Part shown: piece after piece, positions 35,130-44,195 of the stretch
Position numbering within the stretch: position 1 is the first letter of the stretch
Layout: every line of letters starts with the position of its first letter
NCBI RefSeq assembly: GCF_009831215.1
Contig: NZ_WUTW01000001.1
Location: 1,631,423 to 1,695,422, forward strand
Source: Actinomadura rayongensis
GTDB taxonomy: Bacteria; Actinomycetota; Actinomycetes; Streptosporangiales; Streptosporangiaceae
Direction of reading: 5' to 3'
Length of the DNA stretch: 64,000 nucleotides
Program-made: the position numbers and the translations under genes
The notes under the pieces: model-generated
Seen by the model: only the letters and a program-made list of their open reading frames with translations
The model's database searches: none
Told to the model about the DNA's origin: nothing

Positions 35130-35747
35130 ATGTCCGCCTGCCCGGGTCCGTGCAACGCTCCACACCGAGGTCCGCGCCGCCGCCCCGCTCCCGCCCCGAC
35201 CGCCGGCGCCTCGATCTGGTGCGCGCCGTGCAGCTCCCTGCTCCGCGCACGCCTGGCGGAGCTGACCGACCTGGCGGCCCGCGTGGGAACGTCCCTCGAC
35301 CGCCGCGCGACCGGCCTCTCCGAACGCGTCTCCGGCACCCCCGGCCGTCCGTCCCCGTCCCCCGCGGTAGACGACCTGGACGAACTCCTCCAGACCCTCC
35401 TGACCTGGGAAGACGCCTACCGCGAACTCCGTAACTTCGCCCCCCGCCCCCGCCGAGGCCGCTACACCCCGACTCTCTCCGCCTGCATAACCTGGCTGAC
35501 CACCCACCTGGACGGCCTCCTGACCTTCGACGGCGCACAGGACTTCGGCCAAGAAGTCCTCTCCCTGCACCGCCGCCTAAGAGCAAGAGCCTCCCTCGAC
35601 GGCCCCCCGCGCGAACTCACCAACCCGTGCCCGTCCTGCGACCTGCTCACCCTGAAGCACGACCCGACGGCCGACGAGATCCACTGCCAAGCCTGCGGCT
35701 GGACAACCCCCGCACAACAACGCCACCCCCTCAGGAGCGCGTCATGA
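35130..35747 (+). CDS. Hypothetical zinc-ribbon protein of phage/mobile type
   Basis: A 205-residue protein with cysteine pairs at both ends: CPGPCNAPHR and CAPC near the N-terminus, and a clear C-terminal zinc ribbon CPSCDLLTLKHDPTADEIHC-QACGW. The middle is helical. Proteins of this layout accompany WhiB and MerR/excisionase-like genes in actinophages and integrative elements, but their function is not known to me. GAGGAG precedes the ATG; the stop overlaps the next gene. Confidence 0.75.
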   Translation: MSACPGPCNAPHRGPRRRPAPAPTAGASIWCAPCSSLLRARLAELTDLAARVGTSLDRRATGLSERVSGTPGRPSPSPAVDDLDELLQTLLTWEDAYRELRNFAPRPRRGRYTPTLSACITWLTTHLDGLLTFDGAQDFGQEVLSLHRRLRARASLDGPPRELTNPCPSCDLLTLKHDPTADEIHCQACGWTTPAQQRHPLRSAS

Positions 35748-35944
35748 CAGACCTGGCACGCACCTACCTGACGGTGCCCCAAGCAGCAACCCGAGTAGGC
35801 GTGGCCCCCGCAACAATCCGCCAGTGGATCCACCGAGGCCACCTCCCCGCCCTCCGCATCAACCGCCGAGTCTTCGTAACCGAACTGGCCCTCCTCAAAG
35901 CCGAACGAGCCACCCGCCAAAGAGGCGCCACCCGCTCCCACTGA
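35744..35944 (+). CDS. Excisionase/MerR-type helix-turn-helix protein
   Basis: A 66-residue protein with the winged HTH of the excisionase family (YLTVPQAATRVGVAPATIRQ, then WIHRGHLPALRINRRVFV). Its start overlaps the previous stop (ATGA). In integrative elements such proteins help excision or act as regulators; no integrase gene is present here, so regulation is more likely. G+C at third positions is lower than in the housekeeping genes. Confidence 0.85.
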   Translation: MTDLARTYLTVPQAATRVGVAPATIRQWIHRGHLPALRINRRVFVTELALLKAERATRQRGATRSH

Positions 35945-35998
35945 CCGCCCCGGCGCGGGTCCCTGACCCGGACCCGCGCCATGCCGGATCGTGTGACG

Positions 35999-36667
35999 TC
36001 ACATATTTGCCGCCATCAATGCCACGTGTGTCCATACCCCGGCACAGATTCCGCCGATCGCAAATATCACGTTCAAGGCGGTGATCAGCAGGTCGGAACG
36101 GCCCGGATGCCACTTGTTGTCGGCTCGGTCGAACTCATGGCGTTCGGGTGGCAGTGCAGCCGAGTTCGATTGGACTATTGACGCGCGCCGGGAATGGTGG
36201 TCGTTCCAGAGCAGGTGGTGCGCGGACGAGATTCTGAGCCACCATGCGAGATCCAGAAGCAAGGCCACGAGGGCGATCGGCGGAATTATGCCGATGAAAA
36301 AGCTGAACTCTCCGGCACCGAGCATGGATCGGTGATCTGCGTACGAGGTGGCGAACACGGTCGCGTAGGCCACCAGTGGCACCACTCGATCAATTTCGCT
36401 TCTGGTTTTCGGCCGCACGTCGGCATGCCTGAATGCGAAGGCGAGAGCGACCGCCGCCGCCAGGACGTACACGCCCGCGATCGGGTAGAAGCCGTCCATC
36501 GAGCAAGATCTGTGCCCGGCGCCGTTTTGGCAAGAGGCGCCGGACGTCGTGGCGGCGAGCCCGGCGAGGCCGACCGTCGTGCCGTAGGCGAATATTGCAA
36601 TCACTAGAAGGTGGGCGCCGATAATCGCCACCGTCGATGGCGGATTCTTGTGTTCGGGAACGTTCAC
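35999..36667 (-). CDS. Four-span membrane protein of unknown function
   Basis: A 222-residue membrane protein reading against its neighbours. Hydrophobic segments are visible at IIGAHLLVIAIFAYGTTVGL, YPIAGVYVLAAAVALAFAF, FSFFIGIIPPIALVALLLDL and LLITALNVIFAIGGICAGVW. A small loop has two cysteines (SCQNGAGHRSCSMDG). GTG at 36667 is preceded by GGAG. Codon use is markedly less GC-rich than in flanking genes, suggesting separate acquisition. Position inside a phage-tail locus invites an immunity or membrane-integrity role, but there is no direct support. Confidence 0.7.
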   Translation of the reverse strand: MNVPEHKNPPSTVAIIGAHLLVIAIFAYGTTVGLAGLAATTSGASCQNGAGHRSCSMDGFYPIAGVYVLAAAVALAFAFRHADVRPKTRSEIDRVVPLVAYATVFATSYADHRSMLGAGEFSFFIGIIPPIALVALLLDLAWWLRISSAHHLLWNDHHSRRASIVQSNSAALPPERHEFDRADNKWHPGRSDLLITALNVIFAIGGICAGVWTHVALMAANM

Positions 36668-36740
36668 GTGGATCTCGCTCCATCGATTTCTGTCGCCGAC
36701 ATCGCCATTTGATGGTGATCCTAGAAAGGTTGATAGGTCG

Positions 36741-37268
36741 ATGACTCGTTCGATCCAGCAGATCGATAGCGCAGTCGCCGAACTGGAGAAGGGTGCCAAG
36801 GACTATCAGGATTGGCGCAAAGAGGCGTCGTCGCTCAAGACCGAGTTCACCGCTTTCGCGATCGCCGCAGGGGTCGCCAGTGCCGATATCAAGCTCTTCA
36901 AGGCGGATTGGGCGTTGTTCGATTTCACGGACAAGCTCAAGCGGTTCACGTTGAACGCTCGCGGCGATATCGACCTCCAGCGCGAGGCGGCGAAGCGGAG
37001 GCTCGAAGCCGCGACGAACAGTCGGAATCAAATTAACACGATCCGGCAGGACGCGCAGCGGCACAACATCGATGTCAACGACCGATCTAGACTGCAGGAC
37101 GAGTTGCGAAAACTCGAGCAGCAGGCCGTAAAGGCCGAGGCCGCGGCAGAAAAGCATATGGCGAGAGTGGTGAAGCTTCGCATGGAGGCAGAACGGACGA
37201 CCAATGCGGTCAGCACCCTGGAAGAAAGAATGATGCGGGCGGCGGGTGGCATGGGATCGCTCGCTTAG
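36741..37268 (+). CDS. Coiled-coil hypothetical protein before the tape measure
   Basis: A 175-residue, mostly helical protein (MTRSIQQIDSAVAELEKGAKD...), with long heptad-rich stretches such as QDELRKLEQQAVKAEAAAEKH. Lower G+C than the surrounding genes. It lies 24 bases before the tape-measure gene on the same strand and may be a chaperone or a tail tip component. No family recognised. Confidence 0.7.
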   Translation: MTRSIQQIDSAVAELEKGAKDYQDWRKEASSLKTEFTAFAIAAGVASADIKLFKADWALFDFTDKLKRFTLNARGDIDLQREAAKRRLEAATNSRNQINTIRQDAQRHNIDVNDRSRLQDELRKLEQQAVKAEAAAEKHMARVVKLRMEAERTTNAVSTLEERMMRAAGGMGSLA

Positions 37269-37292
37269 TCGCACTACGGGTAAGGAATTCTC

Positions 37293-38561
37293 ATGTCAGG
37301 ATCTTTGTCTCGCGTCGCGCAGGGCCTTGCAAAGGTACGCGGTTCTGCGCTGCGCGCGTCAACTGCTTTCGAGCGGCTTAATCAGTCTGCTCGGCATGTC
37401 GGTTCCGGCCTGTCCAGCGTTCAGGGAGGTGCGAGGCGAGCGGCGGCCGGGGCGACCGCGATCAAAGGGCAGGTCTCTGCTGCCGGGACTGAACTGGGCA
37501 ATCTTGAGAGGAAATCGAAAGGGGCCGGATCCGGTGTCGCTTCGATGCAGAAGCAATTCGGCACAAGCGGCAGGTTCATGTCCCTGTTCAAGAAGAACCT
37601 TTCTGACACGGGGATGGAGGCCACCAAGAGCGGGAAACAGCTCGGGAACGCCGGCAAGGGGATGAAGGCGATGGGGCCGGCCGGGAAGATCGCCGGTACG
37701 GGGCTCAAAGGCCTCGGGGCCGGGTTCAAGGCTGCGCTCGGGCCGGCGGGGCTCATCTTGATGCTGCTGCAGCCGTTCCTGGAGAAGCTGGTCGAGAGCG
37801 TCATGAAGTCCAAGACGTTTCAGAAGATCGTGTCGCAGGCCATGAAGATCGTGTCGAACTCGATCAAGTGGGTGAAGGACGCGGCCAAGGTCGTCTGGGA
37901 CTGGATCAAGCAGAACTGGCCGCTGCTGCTCGCCATCATCACGGGGCCGTTCGGCATCGCCGTCTATGTGATCAAGAAGTACTGGAGCAACATCAAGGCC
38001 GGGGCGATCGCCGCCAAGGACTATGTCGTTGAAAAGTTCCAGGCGCTTGTCGGGTTCTTTCGCGCGCTGCCCGGCAAGATCCTCAGCGGGATCGGGAACG
38101 TCGGCAGGACGCTCTACAACAAGGGCAAGGACCTGATCATGGGGTTCGTCAACGGCATCAAGTCGATGGCGGGCCACATCGTGGACGTCATCAAGAACAC
38201 CGTCACCGACAAGATTCCCGGATTCGTCAAGAAGGCGCTCGGGATCAACTCGCCTTCGCTGGTCATGATGGCGCTGGGTGAGGGCGTCGGTGAGGGCATG
38301 GCGCTCGGGATCGACGGTAGCAAGAAGCACGTCGACAAGTCGCTCGGCAAGCTCGTCGACGTCCCGAAGACGCAGGCCGTGCGTGCTCAGGGGTCCGTGC
38401 TCGGGAAGGCCGTCGCCGGGTCGGTGGCGTCCGCCGGGCGGGGGAAAAGCGCCGGGGCTTACGAGTTCCACTTCCACGGGGCCGTCAAGGATCCCAAGGA
38501 GACCAGCCGACAGTTCGCGTCCCGGCTGCGGAGCTGGGAAATCCTCAACTCTGTGAGGTAG
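37293..38561 (+). CDS. Short tail tape measure protein
   Basis: A 422-residue protein with a helical, glycine/lysine-rich N-terminal half, hydrophobic stretches in the middle (GPAGLILMLLQPFLEKLV; NWPLLLAIITGPFGIAVYVI) and a C-terminal part containing the tape-measure typical IKSMAGHIVDVIKNTVTDKI then GINSPSLVMMALGEGVGEG. Those features are common in siphophage tape measures. At roughly 1.5 angstrom per residue it would specify a tail of about 60 nm, short for this class. The first third is less GC-rich than the rest. Confidence 0.82.
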   Translation: MSGSLSRVAQGLAKVRGSALRASTAFERLNQSARHVGSGLSSVQGGARRAAAGATAIKGQVSAAGTELGNLERKSKGAGSGVASMQKQFGTSGRFMSLFKKNLSDTGMEATKSGKQLGNAGKGMKAMGPAGKIAGTGLKGLGAGFKAALGPAGLILMLLQPFLEKLVESVMKSKTFQKIVSQAMKIVSNSIKWVKDAAKVVWDWIKQNWPLLLAIITGPFGIAVYVIKKYWSNIKAGAIAAKDYVVEKFQALVGFFRALPGKILSGIGNVGRTLYNKGKDLIMGFVNGIKSMAGHIVDVIKNTVTDKIPGFVKKALGINSPSLVMMALGEGVGEGMALGIDGSKKHVDKSLGKLVDVPKTQAVRAQGSVLGKAVAGSVASAGRGKSAGAYEFHFHGAVKDPKETSRQFASRLRSWEILNSVR

Positions 38562-38564
38562 ATC

Positions 38565-39560
38565 GTGCCGATTCTGTACACGGAGCCGCATGCTCCCACC
38601 GGCCCCCCGGTCTCGGCGGAACGCGAGGTCGCGACCGTCACCTGGACGTCCAGTTCGGGTGTCGAGACCATTCTGTCGAACTGGCGGAGCGGGTTTCTGC
38701 TGACCGCCGGGTCCAAGGGTCTCGGTATGCCGCAGTACCAGCTCTACCTGCGCGAATCGGGGGCGGTGGACGGTGATGTCGTCACCGGCGTCCGCGCCAA
38801 GCCGCGCGAGATCTTCCTGCCCATCGCCGTCTACGGGAACGACCGGGCGGACGCGCTCGCCAAGCGGGCGATGCTCGCGTCCGTCTTCGACCCGCTGACG
38901 GTGAACGGCGGCGGGGAGGGCGTGCTGACGGTCGCCGAGCCCGGCGCCGAGCCGCGGTCCATTCGCGCCTACTACACCGAGGGCATGGAAGGCGCCGAAG
39001 GAAAGGAGGAGGCGGGCCTCAACTGGGCGAAGTTCGGCATCACGCTCCACGCCTCCGAACCTTACTGGCAGGGCGTCGAGACGTCCCGGCTGTGGAGTAT
39101 CGGGCAGACCTCGGAGACGTTTCTGCCGATCGGCCCGCCGAAGTACCTGAAAGTTCGGACGGCGCAGGTCATCGGGACGGCCATGACCGTCGACTGCCCC
39201 GGCGACACCCGGTCGTATCCGCGCTGGACGATCCACGGCCCCGTCGCGGCGGGCGCGAGTTTCGTCAACCGCACGCTCGGGCTGACGTGGAAGCTCAACC
39301 GCGCGCTTTCCGCCACCGACGTCGTCGTGGTGGACACGCGTCCGCGCCGTCGGACGATCGTCCTGAACGGCACGGACAATCTGTGGCCGTCGCTGGAGCC
39401 CGCGTCCGACCTGTGGCCGCTCGCGCCCGGCGCCAATGTCGTGGACATGAACCTCGGGGGCGCGGGCGACGCGACGAGCGTCCAGCTGACGTTCGTTCCG
39501 CTCTACAAGACGGCGTACCCGACCGCCGCCCCGCAGACGCTCGCGGCGAGGACGGCGTGA
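38565..39560 (+). CDS. Distal tail protein (Dit-like, phage tail family)
   Basis: A 331-residue protein with GTG start three bases after the tape-measure stop. The pattern GFLLTAGSKGLGMPQYQLYLRESGAVDGDVVTGVRAKPREIFLPIAVYG and the mid-domain ASEPYW correspond to siphophage Dit proteins, which form the hub ring at the tail tip. Position after the tape measure matches the canonical order. Confidence 0.8.
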   Translation: MPILYTEPHAPTGPPVSAEREVATVTWTSSSGVETILSNWRSGFLLTAGSKGLGMPQYQLYLRESGAVDGDVVTGVRAKPREIFLPIAVYGNDRADALAKRAMLASVFDPLTVNGGGEGVLTVAEPGAEPRSIRAYYTEGMEGAEGKEEAGLNWAKFGITLHASEPYWQGVETSRLWSIGQTSETFLPIGPPKYLKVRTAQVIGTAMTVDCPGDTRSYPRWTIHGPVAAGASFVNRTLGLTWKLNRALSATDVVVVDTRPRRRTIVLNGTDNLWPSLEPASDLWPLAPGANVVDMNLGGAGDATSVQLTFVPLYKTAYPTAAPQTLAARTA

Positions 39561-40711
39561 GCGGCTGGCAGATCCTCGTCCGCGACGCGCAGCGCAGGAT
39601 CGTCGGCGAGGTCGCGGGCGAGGCCACGATGGAGATCATCGACCGGCACCTCGCGCTCGGCTCGTGGACGATCACCGTGGACGCCGCGTCCCACGACGCC
39701 GCGCTGCTGCGCGACAACGCCGGGATCGTGTTCGTCCGGGACGGCCAGATCGCGTTCTCCGGGCCGACCCGCCTGGTCGAGCGCGAGCACAACGTGGACG
39801 ACGGCGGCCATGGCACGCTCACCGTGTCCGGCCCCTGCGACAAGGGCTGGCTGACCCGGCTGGTGTACCCCAATCCGGCGGTGGACTGCGTCGCGTCCGG
39901 CACGCTCTACAGCACGGCGAACTACGTCGTCGCGCAGCCCGCCAAGGCCGAGACCGTCCTGCACCGGCTCGTGAACGACCACGCCGGCCCGAACGCCCTG
40001 GCGTCGCGCCGGGTCCCCGGGCTGCGGCTCGGGACGGACGGCGGACGCGGCGCCAACACCGGCGTCAAGTCCCGGTTCGGGGTCCTCTGGGACGAGATGG
40101 TCGACGTCGCCACGCGCGGCGGAGTCGGCTTCGACGTCGTCCAGACCTGGGACGGCGCCCTGGAGTTCGGCGTCTACCAGCCCCGCGACCAGTCCGCTGC
40201 GGCGCGGTTCTCCATCGAACTCGGGAACCTGCGCTCCTACCAGTACACGCTGAACCCGCCCGAGGCCACCTTCCTCGTCATCGGCGACAAGGAGGGCGAC
40301 ACCCAGCGCAAGTTCTACGGCGTCGAGGAGAGCGACCCGGCCTGGTCCGGCCTGCGGATCGAGGAGTTCCTGGACGGCACCGACTCCGGCGACGGCCAGG
40401 ACTCGCTGACCCCCGCGCAGATGGCCGCCGGACGGTTCGAGGAAGCGCGCGGCAAGGCCAGCATCACGTTCGAACCGATCGACACCGACGCCGTCGTCCT
40501 CGGTCGTGACTACCGCAAGGGCGACACGGTCACGGTCGAGATCGACGGGATCCCGTGGAGCGACGTCGTCCGCGAGGTCCGCTACACGCGCAACGCCGAC
40601 GACGGCGAGGTCGTCACGCCCGTGATCGGCGACGACGAGGAGTCGCCGCGCATCTACCGGCGGTTCGCCGAGCTGCGCCGCAAGGTCCACACCCTGCAGA
40701 CGAGGAGATGA
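39557..40711 (+). CDS. Tail hub/Tal-type protein (siphophage Gp37-like)
   Basis: A 384-residue protein, GTG start overlapping the Dit gene by four bases. It begins VSGWQILVRDAQRRIVGEV and contains GIVFVRDGQIAFSGPTRLVE and GVGFDVVQTWDGALEFGVY, features of the Gp37-like / tail-associated hub family of actinophages. C-terminal segment IDGIPWSDVVREVRYTRNADD is typical of the hub beta domain. No peptidase or muramidase domain is evident. Confidence 0.75.
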   Translation: MSGWQILVRDAQRRIVGEVAGEATMEIIDRHLALGSWTITVDAASHDAALLRDNAGIVFVRDGQIAFSGPTRLVEREHNVDDGGHGTLTVSGPCDKGWLTRLVYPNPAVDCVASGTLYSTANYVVAQPAKAETVLHRLVNDHAGPNALASRRVPGLRLGTDGGRGANTGVKSRFGVLWDEMVDVATRGGVGFDVVQTWDGALEFGVYQPRDQSAAARFSIELGNLRSYQYTLNPPEATFLVIGDKEGDTQRKFYGVEESDPAWSGLRIEEFLDGTDSGDGQDSLTPAQMAAGRFEEARGKASITFEPIDTDAVVLGRDYRKGDTVTVEIDGIPWSDVVREVRYTRNADDGEVVTPVIGDDEESPRIYRRFAELRRKVHTLQTRR

Positions 40712-40712
40712 G

Positions 40713-41660
40713 ATGACCGAGAAGTCCGGAGTGTTCGAGACCAGGCCGATCGCGACGGAGATCGAGCTGGCCCGCCTGTTCCAGGGGTTCCAGCTCGACG
40801 GCGTGCGCGGCAACCCGTCCGGCGCGGACTGCAAGGTCGCGCCGTCCGGCGGCATGGCGGTGAAGATGTCGCCCGGGTTCGCCCACGTCGGCGGCTACTG
40901 GTACGAGTCGACGGGGGCGGGGGAGACCGTCACGGTCGCCACCGCGTCCGCCCAGGCGCGCACGGACCTGGCCGTGCTGCGCGCCGACCCCGCGGCCGAC
41001 GCGGTGACCTTCGCGGTGCGGAAGGGCACGGCCGGCACGCTCACGGCGCCCGAGCCCGTCCGGACGCCCGGCGGGGTCTGGGAACTGCCGCTCGCCACGA
41101 TCCGCGTCGGCGCGAACGCCACCACGCTCGGCGTCGACGACGTGAAGGACGCCCGCGAGTTCGCCGGCGTCGGCGTGGCCCCCAGCTTCTCCGGCAACCG
41201 TCCCGACAAGCCCGCGATGGGCCAGCTCGTCTACGAGAGCGACACCGCGCGGTGGGTCGGCAACACCGGCGGGACGAACTGGCGCGTCGTCGCCGAGGAC
41301 ACCGGCTGGGTCGACCTGCAGCCCGCGTGGCCGTCGGTCTGGGAGACGAGCTGGCAGGTCAAGGTCCGCCGGGTCAACGGCGTCGTCCATCTGGCGGGCG
41401 CGCTGCGGCGCATCAACAGCGTCTACGGCAAGGCGGACGCGGACGGCACGCTGCTCGCCGTGCTCACCCGGCGGGAGTTCCTGCCCGCGTTCCGGCACTC
41501 GCCCGCGGTGGTCTGCGACAACGGCACCAAGGGCGGCTATGTGGTGCCAGGACGCCTTTACGTGGACCCGAGCACGGGCGAGGTCCGGCTCCAGCACGTC
41601 GCCGCCGACATTCCGATCGGCCACCACGTCTACCTGTCGAACACCTGGCTCGGCGCCTGA
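40713..41660 (+). CDS. Upper tail fibre/baseplate protein
   Basis: A 315-residue protein beginning MTEKSGVFETRPIATEIELARLFQG. The N-terminal half resembles receptor-binding attachment domains (GFAHVGGYWYES, then TDLAVLRADPAADAV, VDDVKDAREFAG) and the C-terminal half looks like a beta-rich carbohydrate-facing domain (GWVDLQPAWPSVWETSWQVK). An intrinsic terminator follows, separating it from the second fibre gene. Confidence 0.7.
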   Translation: MTEKSGVFETRPIATEIELARLFQGFQLDGVRGNPSGADCKVAPSGGMAVKMSPGFAHVGGYWYESTGAGETVTVATASAQARTDLAVLRADPAADAVTFAVRKGTAGTLTAPEPVRTPGGVWELPLATIRVGANATTLGVDDVKDAREFAGVGVAPSFSGNRPDKPAMGQLVYESDTARWVGNTGGTNWRVVAEDTGWVDLQPAWPSVWETSWQVKVRRVNGVVHLAGALRRINSVYGKADADGTLLAVLTRREFLPAFRHSPAVVCDNGTKGGYVVPGRLYVDPSTGEVRLQHVAADIPIGHHVYLSNTWLGA

Positions 41661-41675
41661 CCGAACCCTTCTCCA

Positions 41676-41699
41676 AGCCCCGCGTCGCCGGGGCTTTTT
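41676..41699 (+). terminator. Intrinsic terminator within the tail operon
   Basis: AGCCCCG pairs with CGGGGCT around a six-base loop and is followed by TTTT, one of the most classical terminators in the window. It lies between two fibre genes, so fibre-2, the phosphatase and the holin may be expressed at a lower level or from their own promoter. Confidence 0.85.
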
Positions 41700-41719
41700 G
41701 CATGTCCGGGAGACATCGA

Positions 41720-41755
41720 ATGAACAACCAGTTGCGCAAGGCAGGGGTGGTCTGA
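41720..41755 (+). CDS. Possible 11-residue coupling mini-cistron
   Basis: The frame MNNQLRKAGVV has GGGAGA six bases upstream and its TGA directly abuts the next ATG (TGAATG). It may only serve to deliver ribosomes to the fibre gene. No independent support. Confidence 0.25.
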   Translation: MNNQLRKAGVV

Positions 41756-42859
41756 ATGGCGAGGCATTCGTTCGGCGGAGGCATCGCCGACTATGTGGTG
41801 ACGCAGGGCGAGTCGGGCGAGCTGAAGCTCGCGCCGAACGTCGCGGTGACGTTCTGGTCGGCGGCGACCGGCGGCGCGCAGATCACCGGGCTGCTCGACA
41901 CGACGGGCACGGCGATCCCGAACGACGCGGTCCTCTCGGACGCGTCCGGCGCGATCCCCGCGTTCGGCACCGCGCCCGACGGCATCCGCGCGATGTGGGC
42001 GTCGGCGTCGCTGGACGGCTCGGGCGCGCGGCGGCTCATCACCGCGACCGACCTCGGCGCCGAGGTGGGCGACGTCGCGACGCGGCTGGCCGCGCTGGAG
42101 GCCCGCCTGTCGGGCGTCGGACGGCTCACGGCGTCCCCGACGGCCCCCGCGAACCCCGGCACGGGCGACGTCTGGTTCGACACGTCCGCGCCGACGGGCG
42201 GGAACCCGATCGCGTTCCGCGCGGCCAACGGCGTGTTCACCGCGGCGTCCACGGTGACCTGCGCGCTGCCCGCCGGCCTGGTGCCGGGGGACTACCTCGT
42301 GGCCGTCGTCGTGTTCGCCTCCGGCGCCGGTGAGCTGCTGTCCGCGCAACCGGACGGCTGGACGATCCTCCAGGCGTCCCAGCAGTTCGGCGGGGACACC
42401 CGCATCGCGATCTACGGGAGGGTCTACGCGGCGGGCGACACGGCGCCGTCCTGGAGCTTCGCGACGGCGACCCAGACGTCCGTCACGGCCCGCGTGTCGG
42501 CCGGCATCGTCGCGTACGCGAACGCGGCGAGCACCCCGCAGGTGGGCACCTACGCGATCCGCTCGGGCACGGGCAACAACAGCGACGCGCCGTCGATCAC
42601 CACGGCGGTCCCCGACGCGCTCGTCCTGTCGATCTTCGGGGAGAAGTCGCCCGGCGTCCCGACGTCCGTGACGGACCCGGCGGGCACGACGCGGCGGCTC
42701 TACCAGACGGGGACGGGCACCAGCCTGGTCCCGTCGGTGCTGGTCTGCGACTTCGCGCAGCCGGTCGCGGGGCCGTCCGGGGTCAGGACGGCCTCGTTCC
42801 AGCCCGCTTCGGACAACGGCTTCGGCGTGCAGATCGGCCTGACGCGGAGGCAGAACTAG
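41756..42859 (+). CDS. Tail fibre-like protein
   Basis: A 367-residue protein starting MARHSFGGGIADYVVTQGES. An N-terminal phage-fibre segment (AITGLLDTTGTAIPNDAVLSDASGAIP-type repeats), a short coiled-coil (VGDVATRLAALEARLSGV, about 100-117) and a beta-rich C-terminal domain rich in Ser/Thr/Gly (GDYLVAVVVFASGAGELLSA). The coiled coil suggests trimerisation. The stop is directly followed by the phosphatase ATG. Confidence 0.72.
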   Translation: MARHSFGGGIADYVVTQGESGELKLAPNVAVTFWSAATGGAQITGLLDTTGTAIPNDAVLSDASGAIPAFGTAPDGIRAMWASASLDGSGARRLITATDLGAEVGDVATRLAALEARLSGVGRLTASPTAPANPGTGDVWFDTSAPTGGNPIAFRAANGVFTAASTVTCALPAGLVPGDYLVAVVVFASGAGELLSAQPDGWTILQASQQFGGDTRIAIYGRVYAAGDTAPSWSFATATQTSVTARVSAGIVAYANAASTPQVGTYAIRSGTGNNSDAPSITTAVPDALVLSIFGEKSPGVPTSVTDPAGTTRRLYQTGTGTSLVPSVLVCDFAQPVAGPSGVRTASFQPASDNGFGVQIGLTRRQN

Positions 42860-44173
42860 ATGGCCGGGCTCTCCTACGGCTGGGTCGGGGCGACGACCGA
42901 GTCCGCGGCCCGCTTCACCGTCCGGACGTCCGGCGCGGCGAGCGTCCGCGTGCTCGTCTCGGCGAGCGCGGACCTCGCGAACCCGGTGGCGTCGTCCGCG
43001 CAGGCTCCCGACGGGCGCGGGCTCACCAAACACGAGATCTCCGGCCTCGCCGTCGCGACCGCGTACTTCTGGGCCGTCGAGGCGGACGGCGTCGTGCTCG
43101 CCGACCAGGGCCGGTTCCGGACGCTGCCCGCCCCCGGCGCGCAGGCGAACTTCGGGTTCTGCTTCGCCGGGGACCGCATCAGGTCGTCCAACCACGTCGT
43201 CTACGACCAGATCCGCTCCATGAATCCGCTGCAGTTCCTGTTCATGGGCGACATCCACTACTCGGACATCGACTCCGCGGACCGGACGCAGTACGACTCG
43301 GCGTTCGAGGACGCTTACTCGACCGCTCGGTACAGTCGGCTCCTCCGCGAGGTGCCGACGGTCGCCACCTGGGACAACCACGACTTCACCGGACGTTTCG
43401 GCTGGTCGGGATCGGTCGGCGCGGCGCCCGCGCAGGAGTCGATGCGGGCGCACGGGACGTTCTACCCGCTGCCCGAATCGGGTCTGTACTGCACGTGGGT
43501 GGTCGGACGGTGCCGCTTCATCCTGCTCGACACCCGGACGTTCCGTTCCAACACGACGGACCCGGAGGGCGCGAGCAAGACCATGCTCGGCGCCGAGCAG
43601 AAGCGGTGGTTCCTGGACCTGCTGCAGACGTGCGCCGAGCCCGTCGTCTTCCTCTGCGAGTCCATCCCGCACCGGATGACGGCCGTCGGCGGCGACCGGT
43701 GGGGCGACTACCAGACCGAGTTCGCCGAGATCAACGCGTTCGTCAACGCCTACGGGCTGGGCGCGAAGACCGTCGTGCTCAGCGCGGACATGCACGCCAT
43801 CGCCGCCGACGACGGCCGCAACTCGCGGATCGGCGCGATGGAGCTGGTCGCCGCGCCGCTCGACCAGACGTCCAGCGGGTCGGGGACGTGGCAGATCGGG
43901 CCGATCGTCGCGCCCGCCGGGACGGGCCAGTTCGGGCACGTCCAGGTCACGGACGCCGGCAACACGATCACGGTCGCGTTCACCGGGCGCGACCACACCG
44001 GCCAGGTCCTCGCGCAACTGTCGAAGACGTTCGACGCGTCCGGCTACCGGCCGGAGCCCGACACCACGACCGAGGTGTGGACGGACGACGGCGTGTGGGC
44101 GCGTCCGACCGTGCGGGTCGGGGCGTCCGCGCAGGCCGACGCCCGGGTCTGGCAGGGCGACACGTGGACCTGA
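42860..44173 (+). CDS. PhoD-like metallophosphatase encoded in the tail operon
   Basis: A 437-residue enzyme. After an N-terminal fibronectin-like beta domain (about 1-85) comes the PhoD-type catalytic domain: FLFMGDIHYSD, VATWDNHDF, ILLDTR and VLSADMHA, which supply the metal-binding aspartates, asparagine and histidines. The C-terminal about 60 residues look like a separate beta segment. It has no signal peptide and starts immediately after the fibre stop, so it is probably a structural tail enzyme, possibly degrading teichoic acid or other phosphodiester polymers of the target envelope. Substrate is inferred. Confidence 0.88.
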   Translation: MAGLSYGWVGATTESAARFTVRTSGAASVRVLVSASADLANPVASSAQAPDGRGLTKHEISGLAVATAYFWAVEADGVVLADQGRFRTLPAPGAQANFGFCFAGDRIRSSNHVVYDQIRSMNPLQFLFMGDIHYSDIDSADRTQYDSAFEDAYSTARYSRLLREVPTVATWDNHDFTGRFGWSGSVGAAPAQESMRAHGTFYPLPESGLYCTWVVGRCRFILLDTRTFRSNTTDPEGASKTMLGAEQKRWFLDLLQTCAEPVVFLCESIPHRMTAVGGDRWGDYQTEFAEINAFVNAYGLGAKTVVLSADMHAIAADDGRNSRIGAMELVAAPLDQTSSGSGTWQIGPIVAPAGTGQFGHVQVTDAGNTITVAFTGRDHTGQVLAQLSKTFDASGYRPEPDTTTEVWTDDGVWARPTVRVGASAQADARVWQGDTWT

Positions 44174-44195
44174 TCAGCGGAGAGGAGGAAACGTC

